Assembly (NCBI GenBank): GCA_022708025.1 | Contig: JAKIZM010000042.1 | Coordinates: 1-33,437, forward strand | DNA length: 33,437 bases | Direction: 5' to 3' | DNA from: Bacteroidota bacterium | GTDB lineage: Bacteria > Bacteroidota > Ignavibacteria > Ignavibacteriales > Ignavibacteriaceae | Part shown: positions 17,589-24,740 of the stretch, one piece after another | Numbering within the stretch: position 1 is the stretch's first letter | Layout of the letters: the number at the start of each line of letters is the position of its first letter | Translations under genes and position numbers: made by a program | The notes under the pieces: model-generated | What the model was told of the DNA's origin: nothing | The model's database searches: none | What the model saw: only the letters and a program-made list of their open reading frames with translations

Positions 17589-18857
17589 ATGAAAAATATT
17601 TTTCTAGGTTTTATTTTTTGCTTGGGTATTCTTCTGATAATGCATTCTGTAACTGTTGCCCAGTGGACACAGACCAATAATGGAATTTCCGGTGGTTCTA
17701 CTATGGCTTTTGCTATTTCAGGTACGGATATTTTTGTAGGAAATTTAGGTGGTGGTGTTTTCCTTTCAACAGACAATGGCACAAGCTGGACTGAAGTCAA
17801 TAATGGCTTAACGGACACAGGTATCTTGTCCTTGGTTGTCTCAGGCACAAATATCTTTGCTGGCACTTATAGTGGCGTTTTTCTTTCAACAAACAACGGC
17901 ACAAGCTGGACACAAGTCAATAACGGTTTAACAGGCACTAATGTCCAGGCTCTTGCTGTTTCAGAGTCAAATATCTTTGCTGGTACCTTTGATGGCGGTG
18001 TTTTCCTTTCAACAAACAACGGCACAAGCTGGACACAAGTCAATAACGGTTTAACGAACTTAGCTGTTAATACTCTTATTGTCTCAGGCACAAATATTTT
18101 TGCTGGTACTTGGGGTGGTGTTTGCATAACAACAGACAATGGCACAAACTGGACACAAATCAATAACGGCTTAGGTTACCGAAGTGTCTATACTTTTGCT
18201 ATATCTGGTTCGAGTATTTTTGCTGGTGCTAATGGTGTTTACACAACAACAGACAATGGCACAAACTGGACACAAATCAATAACGGCTTGACGGGCACCA
18301 GTGTTATGGCTCTTACTGTCTCGAGCACAAATATTTTTGCTGGTTCTTGGGGTGATGGTGTTTTTCTTTCAACAGATAACGGTACAAGCTGGACGGAGGT
18401 CAATAACGGATTGACTGATACTTATATCGGTTCTTTTGGTGTTTTGAGCACTAATATTTTTGTAGGGACTAGAAATAGTGGTGTTTGGAGACGACCATTA
18501 TCAGAAATGATTACCTCTGCGGAACCAATAAGCGGTATGCCGTCTGATTTTAGTCTTGAACAAAATTATCCTAATCCGTTTAATCCAGGTACAAAAATAA
18601 AATACAGCATTCCAACCCCTCCTTCATCCTCCCCTTTATTAAAGGGGAGGAACGAGGTGGGGTTCGTTTCTCTAAAAGTTTACGATGTCCTTGGAAATGA
18701 AATAGCAACTTTAGTTAATGAATACAAACCTGCCGGAACTTATGAAGTTGAATTCAATTCCTCAATCGGCAGTCGTCAGTTGGCAAATGGAGTTTATTTT
18801 TATAGGCTGCAAGCAGGTGATTATATTCAAACGAAGAAGATGGTACTAATTAAATGA
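17589..18857 (+). CDS. Secreted Asp-box beta-propeller protein with T9SS tail (family B, copy 2)
   Basis: A 422-residue exported protein. The ATG at 17589 is chosen because GGGAGG lies 4 bases before it; the longer reading frame begins with TTG inside that Shine-Dalgarno. Signal peptide: about 1-23. Six full repeats of 39-41 residues, each with an Asp-box such as STNNGTSWTQVNNGL and a strand such as NIFAGT, follow a partial first repeat. A final VWRRPL strand could close the ring, so a seven-bladed propeller with N/C closure is inferred. The T9SS tail begins near [14 protein letters not shown]. Its linker contains the 51-base in-frame palindrome at 18614-18664. The TGA stop overlaps the next ATG (ATGA), implying coupled translation. 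Ligand unknown. Confidence 0.82.
   Translation: MKNIFLGFIFCLGILLIMHSVTVAQWTQTNNGISGGSTMAFAISGTDIFVGNLGGGVFLSTDNGTSWTEVNNGLTDTGILSLVVSGTNIFAGTYSGVFLSTNNGTSWTQVNNGLTGTNVQALAVSESNIFAGTFDGGVFLSTNNGTSWTQVNNGLTNLAVNTLIVSGTNIFAGTWGGVCITTDNGTNWTQINNGLGYRSVYTFAISGSSIFAGANGVYTTTDNGTNWTQINNGLTGTSVMALTVSSTNIFAGSWGDGVFLSTDNGTSWTEVNNGLTDTYIGSFGVLSTNIFVGTRNSGVWRRPLSEMITSAEPISGMPSDFSLEQNYPNPFNPGTKIKYSIPTPPSSSPLLKGRNEVGFVSLKVYDVLGNEIATLVNEYKPAGTYEVEFNSSIGSRQLANGVYFYRLQAGDYIQTKKMVLIK
17757..18482 (+). repeat. Six direct repeats of 117-123 bp encoding propeller blades
   Basis: Units start at 17757, 17877, 18000, 18120, 18237 and 18360, with lengths 120, 123, 120, 117, 123 and 123 bases, all multiples of three. 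The core ACAATGGCACAAGCTGGAC or a close variant recurs in each. DNA-level similarity is higher than needed for the fold, which suggests recent duplication or conversion. Confidence 0.9.
18614..18664. repeat. In-frame palindromic element in T9SS linker (51 bp)
   Basis: Outer ends AACCCC and GGGGTT flank the stem CTCCCCTTT/AAAGGGGAG (loop ATT). Stem and ends match those of the 84-bp intergenic elements at 20823 and 21297. At 51 bases (17 codons) it encodes roughly TPPSSSPLLKGRNEVGF and preserves the frame. Confidence 0.75.
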
Positions 18858-20548
18858 AAGCAATATTAAATATAATATGTTTGTTACTTTTATTACTTTT
18901 TTCTCAGATAGAGGGACAAACAACTTATCGTTTTTTTGTTAACAAAATAAATTTGCCTGTTAACAATAAGGGAAACATTGCAAATGTTAATATTCCCGAT
19001 CCCGATCCAATTATTAATGGTGCCGGAGCTAAATATGATGAAAATGTATTCCTCTTTAACTCCGGTTTTTTTCTATCCGGTAATGCTAACGGAAATTTCT
19101 TTTCAACTTGTATAGCAGAAATTTATAATGATTATCTCCCCGGTATTGTTGGAAGTTTACCGGAAGATCCGATTAATTCAATTTATGTTGTAAGTGCTGA
19201 TGATGAGCCATTCTCTCAATCCTGGCAAAACTGGAAAAACGCAGTGTTACTTGGAGCAGATTTTTACGATGGAAATAATAATGGGATTTATGATCCGATT
19301 GATTTGAATAATAATAGCATCTGGGATCTGAATGAAGATATGCCTCCGATTTTGGGTGAACAGATTGCCTGGTGTGTTTATAATGATGGTGTACCTACTG
19401 AGCAAAAACAATATAATGCTGCGCCATTTGGAATAGAAATTCAACAAACATTGTTTGCATCTAAACTGCAGGGCTTTGAGAATATTATATTTATCAAATA
19501 TAAAATAACAAACACCGGACTTGTTACTGATGTAATAGATTCGGTTTACTTTAGTCCCTGGGATGATATGGATATTGGAGATCCACCAGATGATTTAAGT
19601 GGTTGCGATACAATATTAAATTCCGTGTTTACATATAATTCGGGGAATGACGATCAATATGGAATCAATCCTCCGGCTGTTTTTACTTCAATTCTCCAGG
19701 GACCAGTAAGCTTTACAAATTCACCGGGTGATAAAGCTTATATAAGGAATGGTTTTATGTTGGGACAAAAAGAACTCATAGGATATAAAAATCTTGGTCT
19801 TTATTCTTTTGCAGGATACGCAAAAAATTCACCGGGACAAAGTTTTCCTGCCACGCTTGATTATGTAAAAAATTATATAAGCGGTAAAGATGGATTTGGT
19901 AATTACTTAAATCCGTGTGATAGTCTTTGGGGAAATGTTTTTGGCAATATTGATTGTAATTCTGTTAATCCGGTTTATTGGTTTTCCGGCGATCCGGTTA
20001 CTGAAATTGGCTGGATAGATATTAGAAGTTTAGATGATAGAAAATTTTCCAGTACCGGACCTTTTAAACTTGAAAAGGATAAACCGATAGAAATCATTCT
20101 TGCTTTAATTGTTGGCAGAGGATCGGATGCGCTAAATTCAATCACAAAAGCAAGGGATAATGTTCTGATTGCAATAAATGAATATGAAAACAACTTTTAT
20201 AATCTAACCTATAAAATAAATTCAACAATTGATCCGCTTTCAGGTTATAATCTTTTTCAGAACTATCCTAATCCATTTAACTCAGCTACAAAAATAAAAT
20301 ACAGTATTCCTCCAACGGATAATTCTCTCTTGGGAAGGGCAAGCGGTGGGTTTGTTACATTAAAAATTTACGATGTCCTTGGAAATGAAATAGCAACTCT
20401 AGTTAACGAAGAAAAACTGCCCGGTGTCTATGAAGTTGAGTTCAACGGTCATTCTGACAAAGGTCAGAATCTTTCAAGTGGAGTATATTTTTATCAATTA
20501 AAAACAGGCAATTATATAACCACTAAAAAAATGATCAATCTAAAATAG
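18854..20548 (+). CDS. Secreted T9SS cargo protein of unknown function (family A, copy 3)
   Basis: A 564-residue exported protein, signal peptide about 1-21, T9SS tail from about residue 470. It is the closest paralogue of the 15624 gene: FVNKINLPVNNKGNIANVN, the acidic loop DGNNNGIYDPIDLNNNSIWD, AWCVYNDGVP, GIEIQQTLFA, KYKITNTGL, DIGDPPDDLSGCDT and FSGDPVTEIGW are all shared. The start overlaps the preceding stop by four bases (ATGA). The tail linker has NSLLGRASGGF, which reads as a decayed copy of the palindrome insert in its paralogue. Function unknown; calcium binding by the acidic loop is plausible. Confidence 0.78.
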   Translation: MKAILNIICLLLLLLFSQIEGQTTYRFFVNKINLPVNNKGNIANVNIPDPDPIINGAGAKYDENVFLFNSGFFLSGNANGNFFSTCIAEIYNDYLPGIVGSLPEDPINSIYVVSADDEPFSQSWQNWKNAVLLGADFYDGNNNGIYDPIDLNNNSIWDLNEDMPPILGEQIAWCVYNDGVPTEQKQYNAAPFGIEIQQTLFASKLQGFENIIFIKYKITNTGLVTDVIDSVYFSPWDDMDIGDPPDDLSGCDTILNSVFTYNSGNDDQYGINPPAVFTSILQGPVSFTNSPGDKAYIRNGFMLGQKELIGYKNLGLYSFAGYAKNSPGQSFPATLDYVKNYISGKDGFGNYLNPCDSLWGNVFGNIDCNSVNPVYWFSGDPVTEIGWIDIRSLDDRKFSSTGPFKLEKDKPIEIILALIVGRGSDALNSITKARDNVLIAINEYENNFYNLTYKINSTIDPLSGYNLFQNYPNPFNSATKIKYSIPPTDNSLLGRASGGFVTLKIYDVLGNEIATLVNEEKLPGVYEVEFNGHSDKGQNLSSGVYFYQLKTGNYITTKKMINLK

Positions 20549-20604
20549 TTTCAAATGACTATGCTTTAGTTAACAAAATTAATGCTGGATTAGTGCTGCA
20601 AGCT

Positions 20605-20646
20605 TTAAATATGCAGCGAAGTTTCATTGTTGCAGTGTTTAGCCAT
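20605..20646 (-). pseudogene. DUF559 5' remnant C
   Basis: The minus-strand reading MAKHCNNETSLHI then stop resembles the DUF559 start MTKHYNKK over its first eight codons, including identical AAACAC codons. It begins 13 bases beyond the 108-bp element at 20659, the same arrangement as remnant A. Too short to be a gene. Confidence 0.55.
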
Positions 20647-20658
20647 TTCTCTTTTTCT

Positions 20659-20766
20659 ACCTCATCCATGAAATAAATTCAGGACAAGCTTTAAATCCTT
20701 CTCCTTGTAAAGGAAAAGGACTTTAATTTCCCTCTCCTTAGTAAGGAGAGGGATAAAGGGTGAGGT
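20659..20766. repeat. Three-hairpin palindromic element, copy a (108 bp)
   Basis: Outer ends ACCTCA and TGAGGT flank three successive hairpins: a TGAA/TTCA one, a CCTTCTCCTT-type one and CCCTCTCCTT/AAGGAGAGGG. It matches the copy at 21563-21670 at 100 of 108 positions with no gaps. Most substitutions fall in loops or weaken a stem pair. Confidence 0.88.
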
Positions 20767-20816
20767 TAGTTGTGCTTAGCCGTTTTTTCTTTTTTTTCAT
20801 TGTAATACTTTATCAT
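20766..20816 (-). pseudogene. DUF559 5' remnant B
   Basis: The minus-strand reading MIKYYNEKKEKTAKHN then stop resembles MTKHYNKKEEQEKRRE of the intact gene. AGGAGGGG lies 8 bases before the ATG, inside the 84-bp element, as for the intact gene. Its TAA stop overlaps the edge of the 108-bp element (TA plus ACCTCA), as though that element cut the gene. Confidence 0.6.
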
Positions 20817-20822
20817 AGTCAG

Positions 20823-20906
20823 AACCCCTCCTGTGTCCTCCCCTTTGTTAAAGGGGAGGAATTTAAAAGCCCTTCCCTTTACTAAAGGGAAGGGTTGGGA
20901 TGGGTT
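20823..20906. repeat. Two-hairpin palindromic element, copy a (84 bp)
   Basis: Outer ends AACCC and GGGTT flank CCTCCCCTTT/AAAGGGGAGG and CCCTTCCCTTT/AAAGGGAAGGG hairpins with 3-base loops. It differs from the copy at 21297-21380 at one position of 84. It lies 7 bases after the DUF559 stop and directly before remnant B on the minus strand. Confidence 0.92.
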
Positions 20907-20913
20907 TGTTTTC

Positions 20914-21291
20914 TCATTTTTTATTAACGGTTGTTAATGCTTTTATCGCATTTTCGATTTTCAGAAATGCCATATTTGGATTTGAGAGATATTCATCATT
21001 TGTTATTCTTACAAATGTAATTCCGAATGTTTCAAGATATTTTTGTCGTGCAATATCATAATCTTTTTGTTCGGGTAATTCGTGGATATTGCCATCAAGC
21101 TCAATTGCTAATTTTAATTCAGGACAGTAAAAATCAATTACAAACTGATCGATGGAGTATTGGCGCAAGAATCTGTAGCCGAGTTGTTTTTTACGCAAAT
21201 GCTTCCAGACAAGCTTTTCACAAAAGGTCATATTGCTACGAAGCTCTCTGCGTTTTTCTTGTTCTTCTTTTTTATTATAGTGCTTTGTCAT
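20914..21291 (-). CDS. DUF559 endonuclease-like protein
   Basis: A 125-residue soluble protein of the DUF559 family, which has a Vsr/PD-(D/E)xK-type nuclease fold. The visible family pattern is a Lys/Arg-rich start (1-18), MTFCEKLVWKHLR with Glu25, YRFLRQYSI, FVIDFYCPELKLAIELDG with Asp53, Glu64 and Asp66, and a final FVRITNDEYL block. The domain looks complete and the length is normal. The biological role of the family is not established; DNA nicking or cleavage is inferred from the fold. The Shine-Dalgarno AGGAGGGG (21299-21306) belongs to the adjacent palindromic element. The gene lies between two 84-bp elements and near three broken copies of its own 5' end, so it looks mobile or recently duplicated. 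Confidence 0.85.
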   Translation of the reverse strand: MTKHYNKKEEQEKRRELRSNMTFCEKLVWKHLRKKQLGYRFLRQYSIDQFVIDFYCPELKLAIELDGNIHELPEQKDYDIARQKYLETFGITFVRITNDEYLSNPNMAFLKIENAIKALTTVNKK

Positions 21292-21296
21292 CTCAG

Positions 21297-21380
21297 AACC
21301 CCTCCTGTGTCCTCCCCTTTGTTAAAGGGGAGGAATTTAAAAGTCCTTCCCTTTACTAAAGGGAAGGGTTGGGATGGGTT
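21297..21380. repeat. Two-hairpin palindromic element, copy b (84 bp)
   Basis: Same structure as the copy at 20823, with a single difference (T for C just before the second hairpin). It abuts the 5' end of the intact DUF559 gene on one side. On the other side is a sequence resembling the 3' end of the restriction-modification gene. Confidence 0.92.
21299..21306 (-). promoter_or_regulatory. Shine-Dalgarno carried by the palindromic element
   Basis: On the minus strand AGGAGGGG is followed by a 7-base spacer and the DUF559 ATG at 21291. The sequence is the terminal segment of the 84-bp element, so the element itself supplies the ribosome binding site. Remnant B has the same arrangement with an 8-base spacer. 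Confidence 0.75.
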
Positions 21381-21451
21381 TATTTCCTTCCACAATTTTT
21401 ATCTTTTTCAGAAATTATAAAGTTCTACAATCATTTTTTATAGCAAAGTTA
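21381..21451. other. Echo of the restriction-modification gene's 3' end
   Basis: On the minus strand, ATAAAAATTGTGGAAGGAAA just before the 84-bp element closely matches ATAAAAATCGTGGAAGGAAA at the end of the real gene at 21670, reading KIKIVEG. Similarity fades upstream. It is either a gene-end remnant or an unrecognised outer part of the element. Confidence 0.45.
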
Positions 21452-21550
21452 TTAATGACTTAGTAATTGTATCTTCTCAGTAAAGGTTTGCTGCTTGCGC
21501 AGAAGTCTTCTTTTTTCTATTTCTGTTTTTTTGTTATAGTGTTTAGTCAT
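21452..21550 (-). pseudogene. DUF559 5' remnant A
   Basis: A 32-codon reading starting MTKHYNKKTEIEKRRLLR, with TFTEKI next, then stop. It aligns without gaps to about the first 26 residues of the intact DUF559 protein (MTKHYNKKEEQEKRRELR, then TFCEKL) and diverges afterwards. The nuclease core is missing. It lies 12 bases past the 108-bp element at 21563. Confidence 0.8.
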
Positions 21551-21562
21551 TTCTCTTTTTCT

Positions 21563-21670
21563 ACCTCATCCCTGAAATAAATTCAGGGCAAGCTCTAAAT
21601 CCTTCTCCTTGCAAAGGAGAAGGACTTTAATTTCCCTCTCCTTACCAAGGAGAGGGACAAAGGGTGAGGT
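21563..21670. repeat. Three-hairpin palindromic element, copy b (108 bp)
   Basis: Cleaner copy of the 20659 element: stems CCTGAA/TTCAGG, CCTTCTCCTT/AAGGAGAAGG and CCCTCTCCTT/AAGGAGAGGG are all perfect. One edge overlaps the TAA stop of the restriction-modification gene and the other is 12 bases from remnant A. It could also terminate transcription of that gene. Confidence 0.9.
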
Positions 21671-24648
21671 TATTTTCCTTCCACGATTTTTATTTCTTCC
21701 TCCGTCAATCCATACAAATTATACACAAGCTCATCTATCTGTTTATCGAGGATTTCGCATTTGCGGTTTAGATAGTTTTTGTCGCCTTCGGTGGTGGCTT
21801 GCTGTAATTGCTTTTTTGCTGCGAGGATTTGATCAACGACTTCTATTATTGAAACAACTGCTCCCTCGTTATTTAATTCAACTTTAGGAATTGGAAATTT
21901 TTTACAATTTTGAATTAAAATTTTTTGAAAAAGATTTTTTGACAGATCTAAGTATTTATAAGCGTGATAGAAATTAATAAGTGATGAGTTCATAATAGCT
22001 AAAATAATTTTAGTATTGAAATTTGAATTATGTTTTACTAGAATATTAAAAATAGTCTGAGTATTGTATAACTCTTCTTGAGTATAGCCAGCATATATTC
22101 TTAAAGGATTTCCACTTACAATCTGTCTCACTAAAATTCTTGGTAAAGTAAAAAACCTTATTTCTCTTGGTGCGCCTAACCAATCACCATAACTTAAATA
22201 TTCTTTTCCTCCCCATTCGACAAAATATCTTTCAACATCGCCGCCGGCTAATAGTTCTTTAAAACTCTTATTCTTCTTAACAGTTGAATGAAATTCTCTG
22301 TCTTCGATTAGTTTTTTAGAATGACCTCTATACTTATCGTAGGGCGTAATACCTAGTGAAAAATCACAAATTTCTTCAAGAGGAATTTTATCTTTTTCAA
22401 TCTTCGCTATTAAGTTAATTATATCTTCATTTGAAAATATATCAAATGTTAATAGTTCGTGAGATTTCCACTTATTCTGATTCAGTTTTTTAATTTCCTT
22501 AACAGATTTATTTTCAATTATATCAATAGAACCTTTTCTGTCATAAATTAAGCATTCAATAAATTTAGTTTCACTTTGTGAAATTATTAGAACGACACTC
22601 TCTGCTTTTACATTCTTAAAAACATTATCTGGCAACCTAATTATATTCTTAACATATAACTCATCTAAGATTATCCTTCTTAATTCTTTATAAGAACTTT
22701 GGTAAAGAATTGAATTGGGAACTATATATCCTAAACAACCAACTTTAGATAAAAGTTTTAAAGCTTTCTCAAAAAAGGTTGCGTAAATATTCATTCTATT
22801 AGAAGTAGAATTAAAATTTTCAAAATAATATTTTACTTCAACAGGATTTATTCCCTTGATATCGATCCACGGCGGATTTCCAACAATCGCATCAAAGCCT
22901 CCTCCTGAGCCTGTCGAAGGATTCATTACTTCAGGGAAGACGGTTTCAAAGTCCATTGGTTTGAGTTTCAACTCATCGAACCCCACCCAACCCTCCCCTT
23001 TGCCAAAGGGGAGGGCGAAGGAGGGGTTCAGAATATCAGTGCCGATGAGAGAGTTACCGCAAACAATATTTTTATTCAGATCCGGCAGAAGCTGTTCTTT
23101 AAACATTACCCAGCTATCATTTGCAGTTGCAGTAGTTTCATCTTCAAGCAGCTTTAAGTAAAGAGAAAGCTGAGTTACTTCAACTGCCTGCTGGTCAATA
23201 TCAACTCCGTAAATGTTGTTTAAAAGTATTTTTGTTTTCTGCTTAAGCGAAAGATGATAACTTCCTTCAATCAGAATACATCCATCCTTTTTTGCCTGTT
23301 CAGGGTTATTAACATACCATCGTTTATGATAGTCAAGCAGCCGTTCAAAAACAGTAATAAGAAAAGAGCCGCTTCCGCATGCAATATCTGCAAAACGCAT
23401 CTTCGCAATTTCTTTCGGAGTCTTTCCTTCAATCAGGTTCCCGATTGTGTTATCAACTATATAATTGACAATATACTGCGGCGTGTAATAAACTCCGCCA
23501 GCTTTTCTTACTTCAGGTTTTTCTTCAATGGTTACTCTTTTATCGGTCGCATTAACAACCTTTCCGAGAAATCTTTCATAAATGGAGCCGAGAATGTGAA
23601 TCGGAATTGCATCAAAATTATACGGAGTGTTTTCGTGAGAGAGTTCTTCGCAAATAGCAGAAAAAGTTTTGTCATCCGGCTCAATAATGTTTCGTGTATC
23701 AATCAGACTTTTCTTAAATACAACTCCATTGTATTTTGCATCGAGAGTTCTTGAAGCGCGAATAAACTTTTCCCAAGCAGAGCCCGCCCCACCTCTCCCT
23801 TTGTTAAAGGGAGGGAGCGAGGGAGGGTTCGAAAACTGGCTTACATAGTGTTCCGGCTCAATCAGTTTATCTTCAAGAAATTTTATAAAGACCAAACGGT
23901 CAATTGTTCTTTGAGTTGCTTCGGTAAGCTCTTCGCTTGAAAGATGAGTGTTATTTTTCTTAAATGATTTTGCAAGATTGTTTCTTATTTCATCAAGCTC
24001 TTCGAGAAAAGATTCATCAATTGTCTGAGCAACAGCTTTTAATCCTTTAGCTTTTTTACCGCGCGGTTTGGGCAGACTTTCTGCATATTTTTCAATTGAG
24101 TTATCAACTACAGCTTCGCGTGAAAAGAGATAATAAATCTTTGCAAACTTTTCTTTATCAGTATAGTCTGTATATAGAAATTTTTCAAGCTTATAATTCA
24201 GTGCATCATTTATGTTTGGTCTGAACCTGCAATCAATAATATGAAATTCCTCAAAATCAGTAAGCACAGCAACAGGAGTTGAAGCATTCCAGCCGTAACG
24301 GGCAGTCTGGAAATAATAATCTTTATTCTCAAGAGCGTGTGCAGGTTTCTTTGCTTCGACAAAAAATTTAACCGTTCGGAAATTAGGAGCAATTGAAAAA
24401 GAATAATCGGCACGTTTTTGTGCTTTTGCAATCAGCACAGGTTTCTCGACTCTTACTTCCTGTTCGTAAGGATTTTTCTGAATATCGTGTCTAACATCCC
24501 AACCAAGAGCAATAAAAAATTTATTGATAAAATCATTCCTGACATCTGCTTCTGAATAGGTCGGATTAAGATAGTGCTGTTCGTTTGTCTTAAAATCGTT
24601 TACGAGTTCAGCAATAGTTTGGTATGCGGAATCAAATGAAGAGCTCAA
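21670..24648 (-). CDS. Type IIG restriction-modification enzyme (Eco57I-like, single chain)
   Basis: A 992-residue fused restriction endonuclease and N6-adenine methyltransferase. The N-terminal nuclease domain shows Asp81 and the ExK pair Glu98/Lys100 (RADYSF, then FVEAKK). A helical connector follows. The methyltransferase has motif I FADIACGSGSF at 419-429 and the adenine motif NPPW at 591-594. The C-terminal part (about 740-960) is the likely target-recognition domain, ending in a coiled-coil-like segment. All catalytic residues look intact; specificity cannot be read. The start is TTG at 24648, directly after an in-frame stop, with AAAGGG 7 bases upstream; the next in-frame Met is far inside. 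Three repeat-like inserts (about residues 273-289, 540-557 and 577-584) are in frame. No separate specificity or methylase gene is nearby. Confidence 0.9.
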   Translation of the reverse strand: MSSSFDSAYQTIAELVNDFKTNEQHYLNPTYSEADVRNDFINKFFIALGWDVRHDIQKNPYEQEVRVEKPVLIAKAQKRADYSFSIAPNFRTVKFFVEAKKPAHALENKDYYFQTARYGWNASTPVAVLTDFEEFHIIDCRFRPNINDALNYKLEKFLYTDYTDKEKFAKIYYLFSREAVVDNSIEKYAESLPKPRGKKAKGLKAVAQTIDESFLEELDEIRNNLAKSFKKNNTHLSSEELTEATQRTIDRLVFIKFLEDKLIEPEHYVSQFSNPPSLPPFNKGRGGAGSAWEKFIRASRTLDAKYNGVVFKKSLIDTRNIIEPDDKTFSAICEELSHENTPYNFDAIPIHILGSIYERFLGKVVNATDKRVTIEEKPEVRKAGGVYYTPQYIVNYIVDNTIGNLIEGKTPKEIAKMRFADIACGSGSFLITVFERLLDYHKRWYVNNPEQAKKDGCILIEGSYHLSLKQKTKILLNNIYGVDIDQQAVEVTQLSLYLKLLEDETTATANDSWVMFKEQLLPDLNKNIVCGNSLIGTDILNPSFALPFGKGEGWVGFDELKLKPMDFETVFPEVMNPSTGSGGGFDAIVGNPPWIDIKGINPVEVKYYFENFNSTSNRMNIYATFFEKALKLLSKVGCLGYIVPNSILYQSSYKELRRIILDELYVKNIIRLPDNVFKNVKAESVVLIISQSETKFIECLIYDRKGSIDIIENKSVKEIKKLNQNKWKSHELLTFDIFSNEDIINLIAKIEKDKIPLEEICDFSLGITPYDKYRGHSKKLIEDREFHSTVKKNKSFKELLAGGDVERYFVEWGGKEYLSYGDWLGAPREIRFFTLPRILVRQIVSGNPLRIYAGYTQEELYNTQTIFNILVKHNSNFNTKIILAIMNSSLINFYHAYKYLDLSKNLFQKILIQNCKKFPIPKVELNNEGAVVSIIEVVDQILAAKKQLQQATTEGDKNYLNRKCEILDKQIDELVYNLYGLTEEEIKIVEGK
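22897..22920. repeat. In-frame CCTGAGCCTGTCGAAGG-type repeat
   Basis: CCTCCTCCTGAGCCTGTCGA near the NPPW motif encodes PSTGSGGGFD on the minus strand. From general knowledge, CTTCGACAGGCTCAG-like strings are abundant dispersed repeats in many bacterial genomes. It adds about eight residues just before the DAIVGNPPW active-site strand. Confidence 0.5.
22979..23028. repeat. In-frame palindromic element in the methyltransferase domain
   Basis: Ends AACCCC and GGGGTT flank the stem CCCTCCCCTTT/AAAGGGGAGGG with a GCC loop. On the minus strand it encodes NPSFALPFGKGEGWVGF between IGTDIL and DELKLKP. It is the same family as the 84-bp elements and the T9SS linker insert. Confidence 0.75.
23782..23829. 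repeat. In-frame palindromic element near the nuclease-methylase connector
   Basis: The stem CTCCCTTT/AAAGGGAG with a GTT loop lies between GCCCGCCCC and GGGAGGGTT ends. On the minus strand it encodes NPPSLPPFNKGRGGAG between YVSQFS and SAWEKFIRA, with the frame intact. Confidence 0.72.
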
Positions 24649-24740
24649 CTATAAACCCTTTCTGTAATTAAATGACAGTTAAAAATAACAAAAGAGTTAG
24701 TAAGAAGTTAGAATAAATAATTTTTTTAAGAAAGGGTTTC

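Larger units (their letters stand above)
20549..20913. other. Repeat-filled gap after the T9SS cluster
   Basis: This 365-base stretch holds no intact gene. It contains two DUF559 5' remnants, one 108-bp element and one 84-bp element, each listed separately. The first 50 bases after the stop at 20548 show no clear terminator. Confidence 0.7.

Noticed and set aside
17757..18482. Regular direct repeats resembling an array such as CRISPR
   Set aside because: The units are 117-123 bases, lie in one open reading frame and encode Asp-box blades; there are no short repeats with unique spacers and no cas genes.
20549..21670. Insertion sequence or transposon
   Set aside because: No transposase ORF, no terminal repeats enclosing the whole block and no obvious target duplication; the structure is better described as separate palindromic elements.
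22897..23829. Frameshift or assembly error in the restriction-modification gene caused by repeats
   Set aside because: The reading frame is open across all three repeats and the flanking motifs (FADIACGSGSF, NPPW) stay in register.
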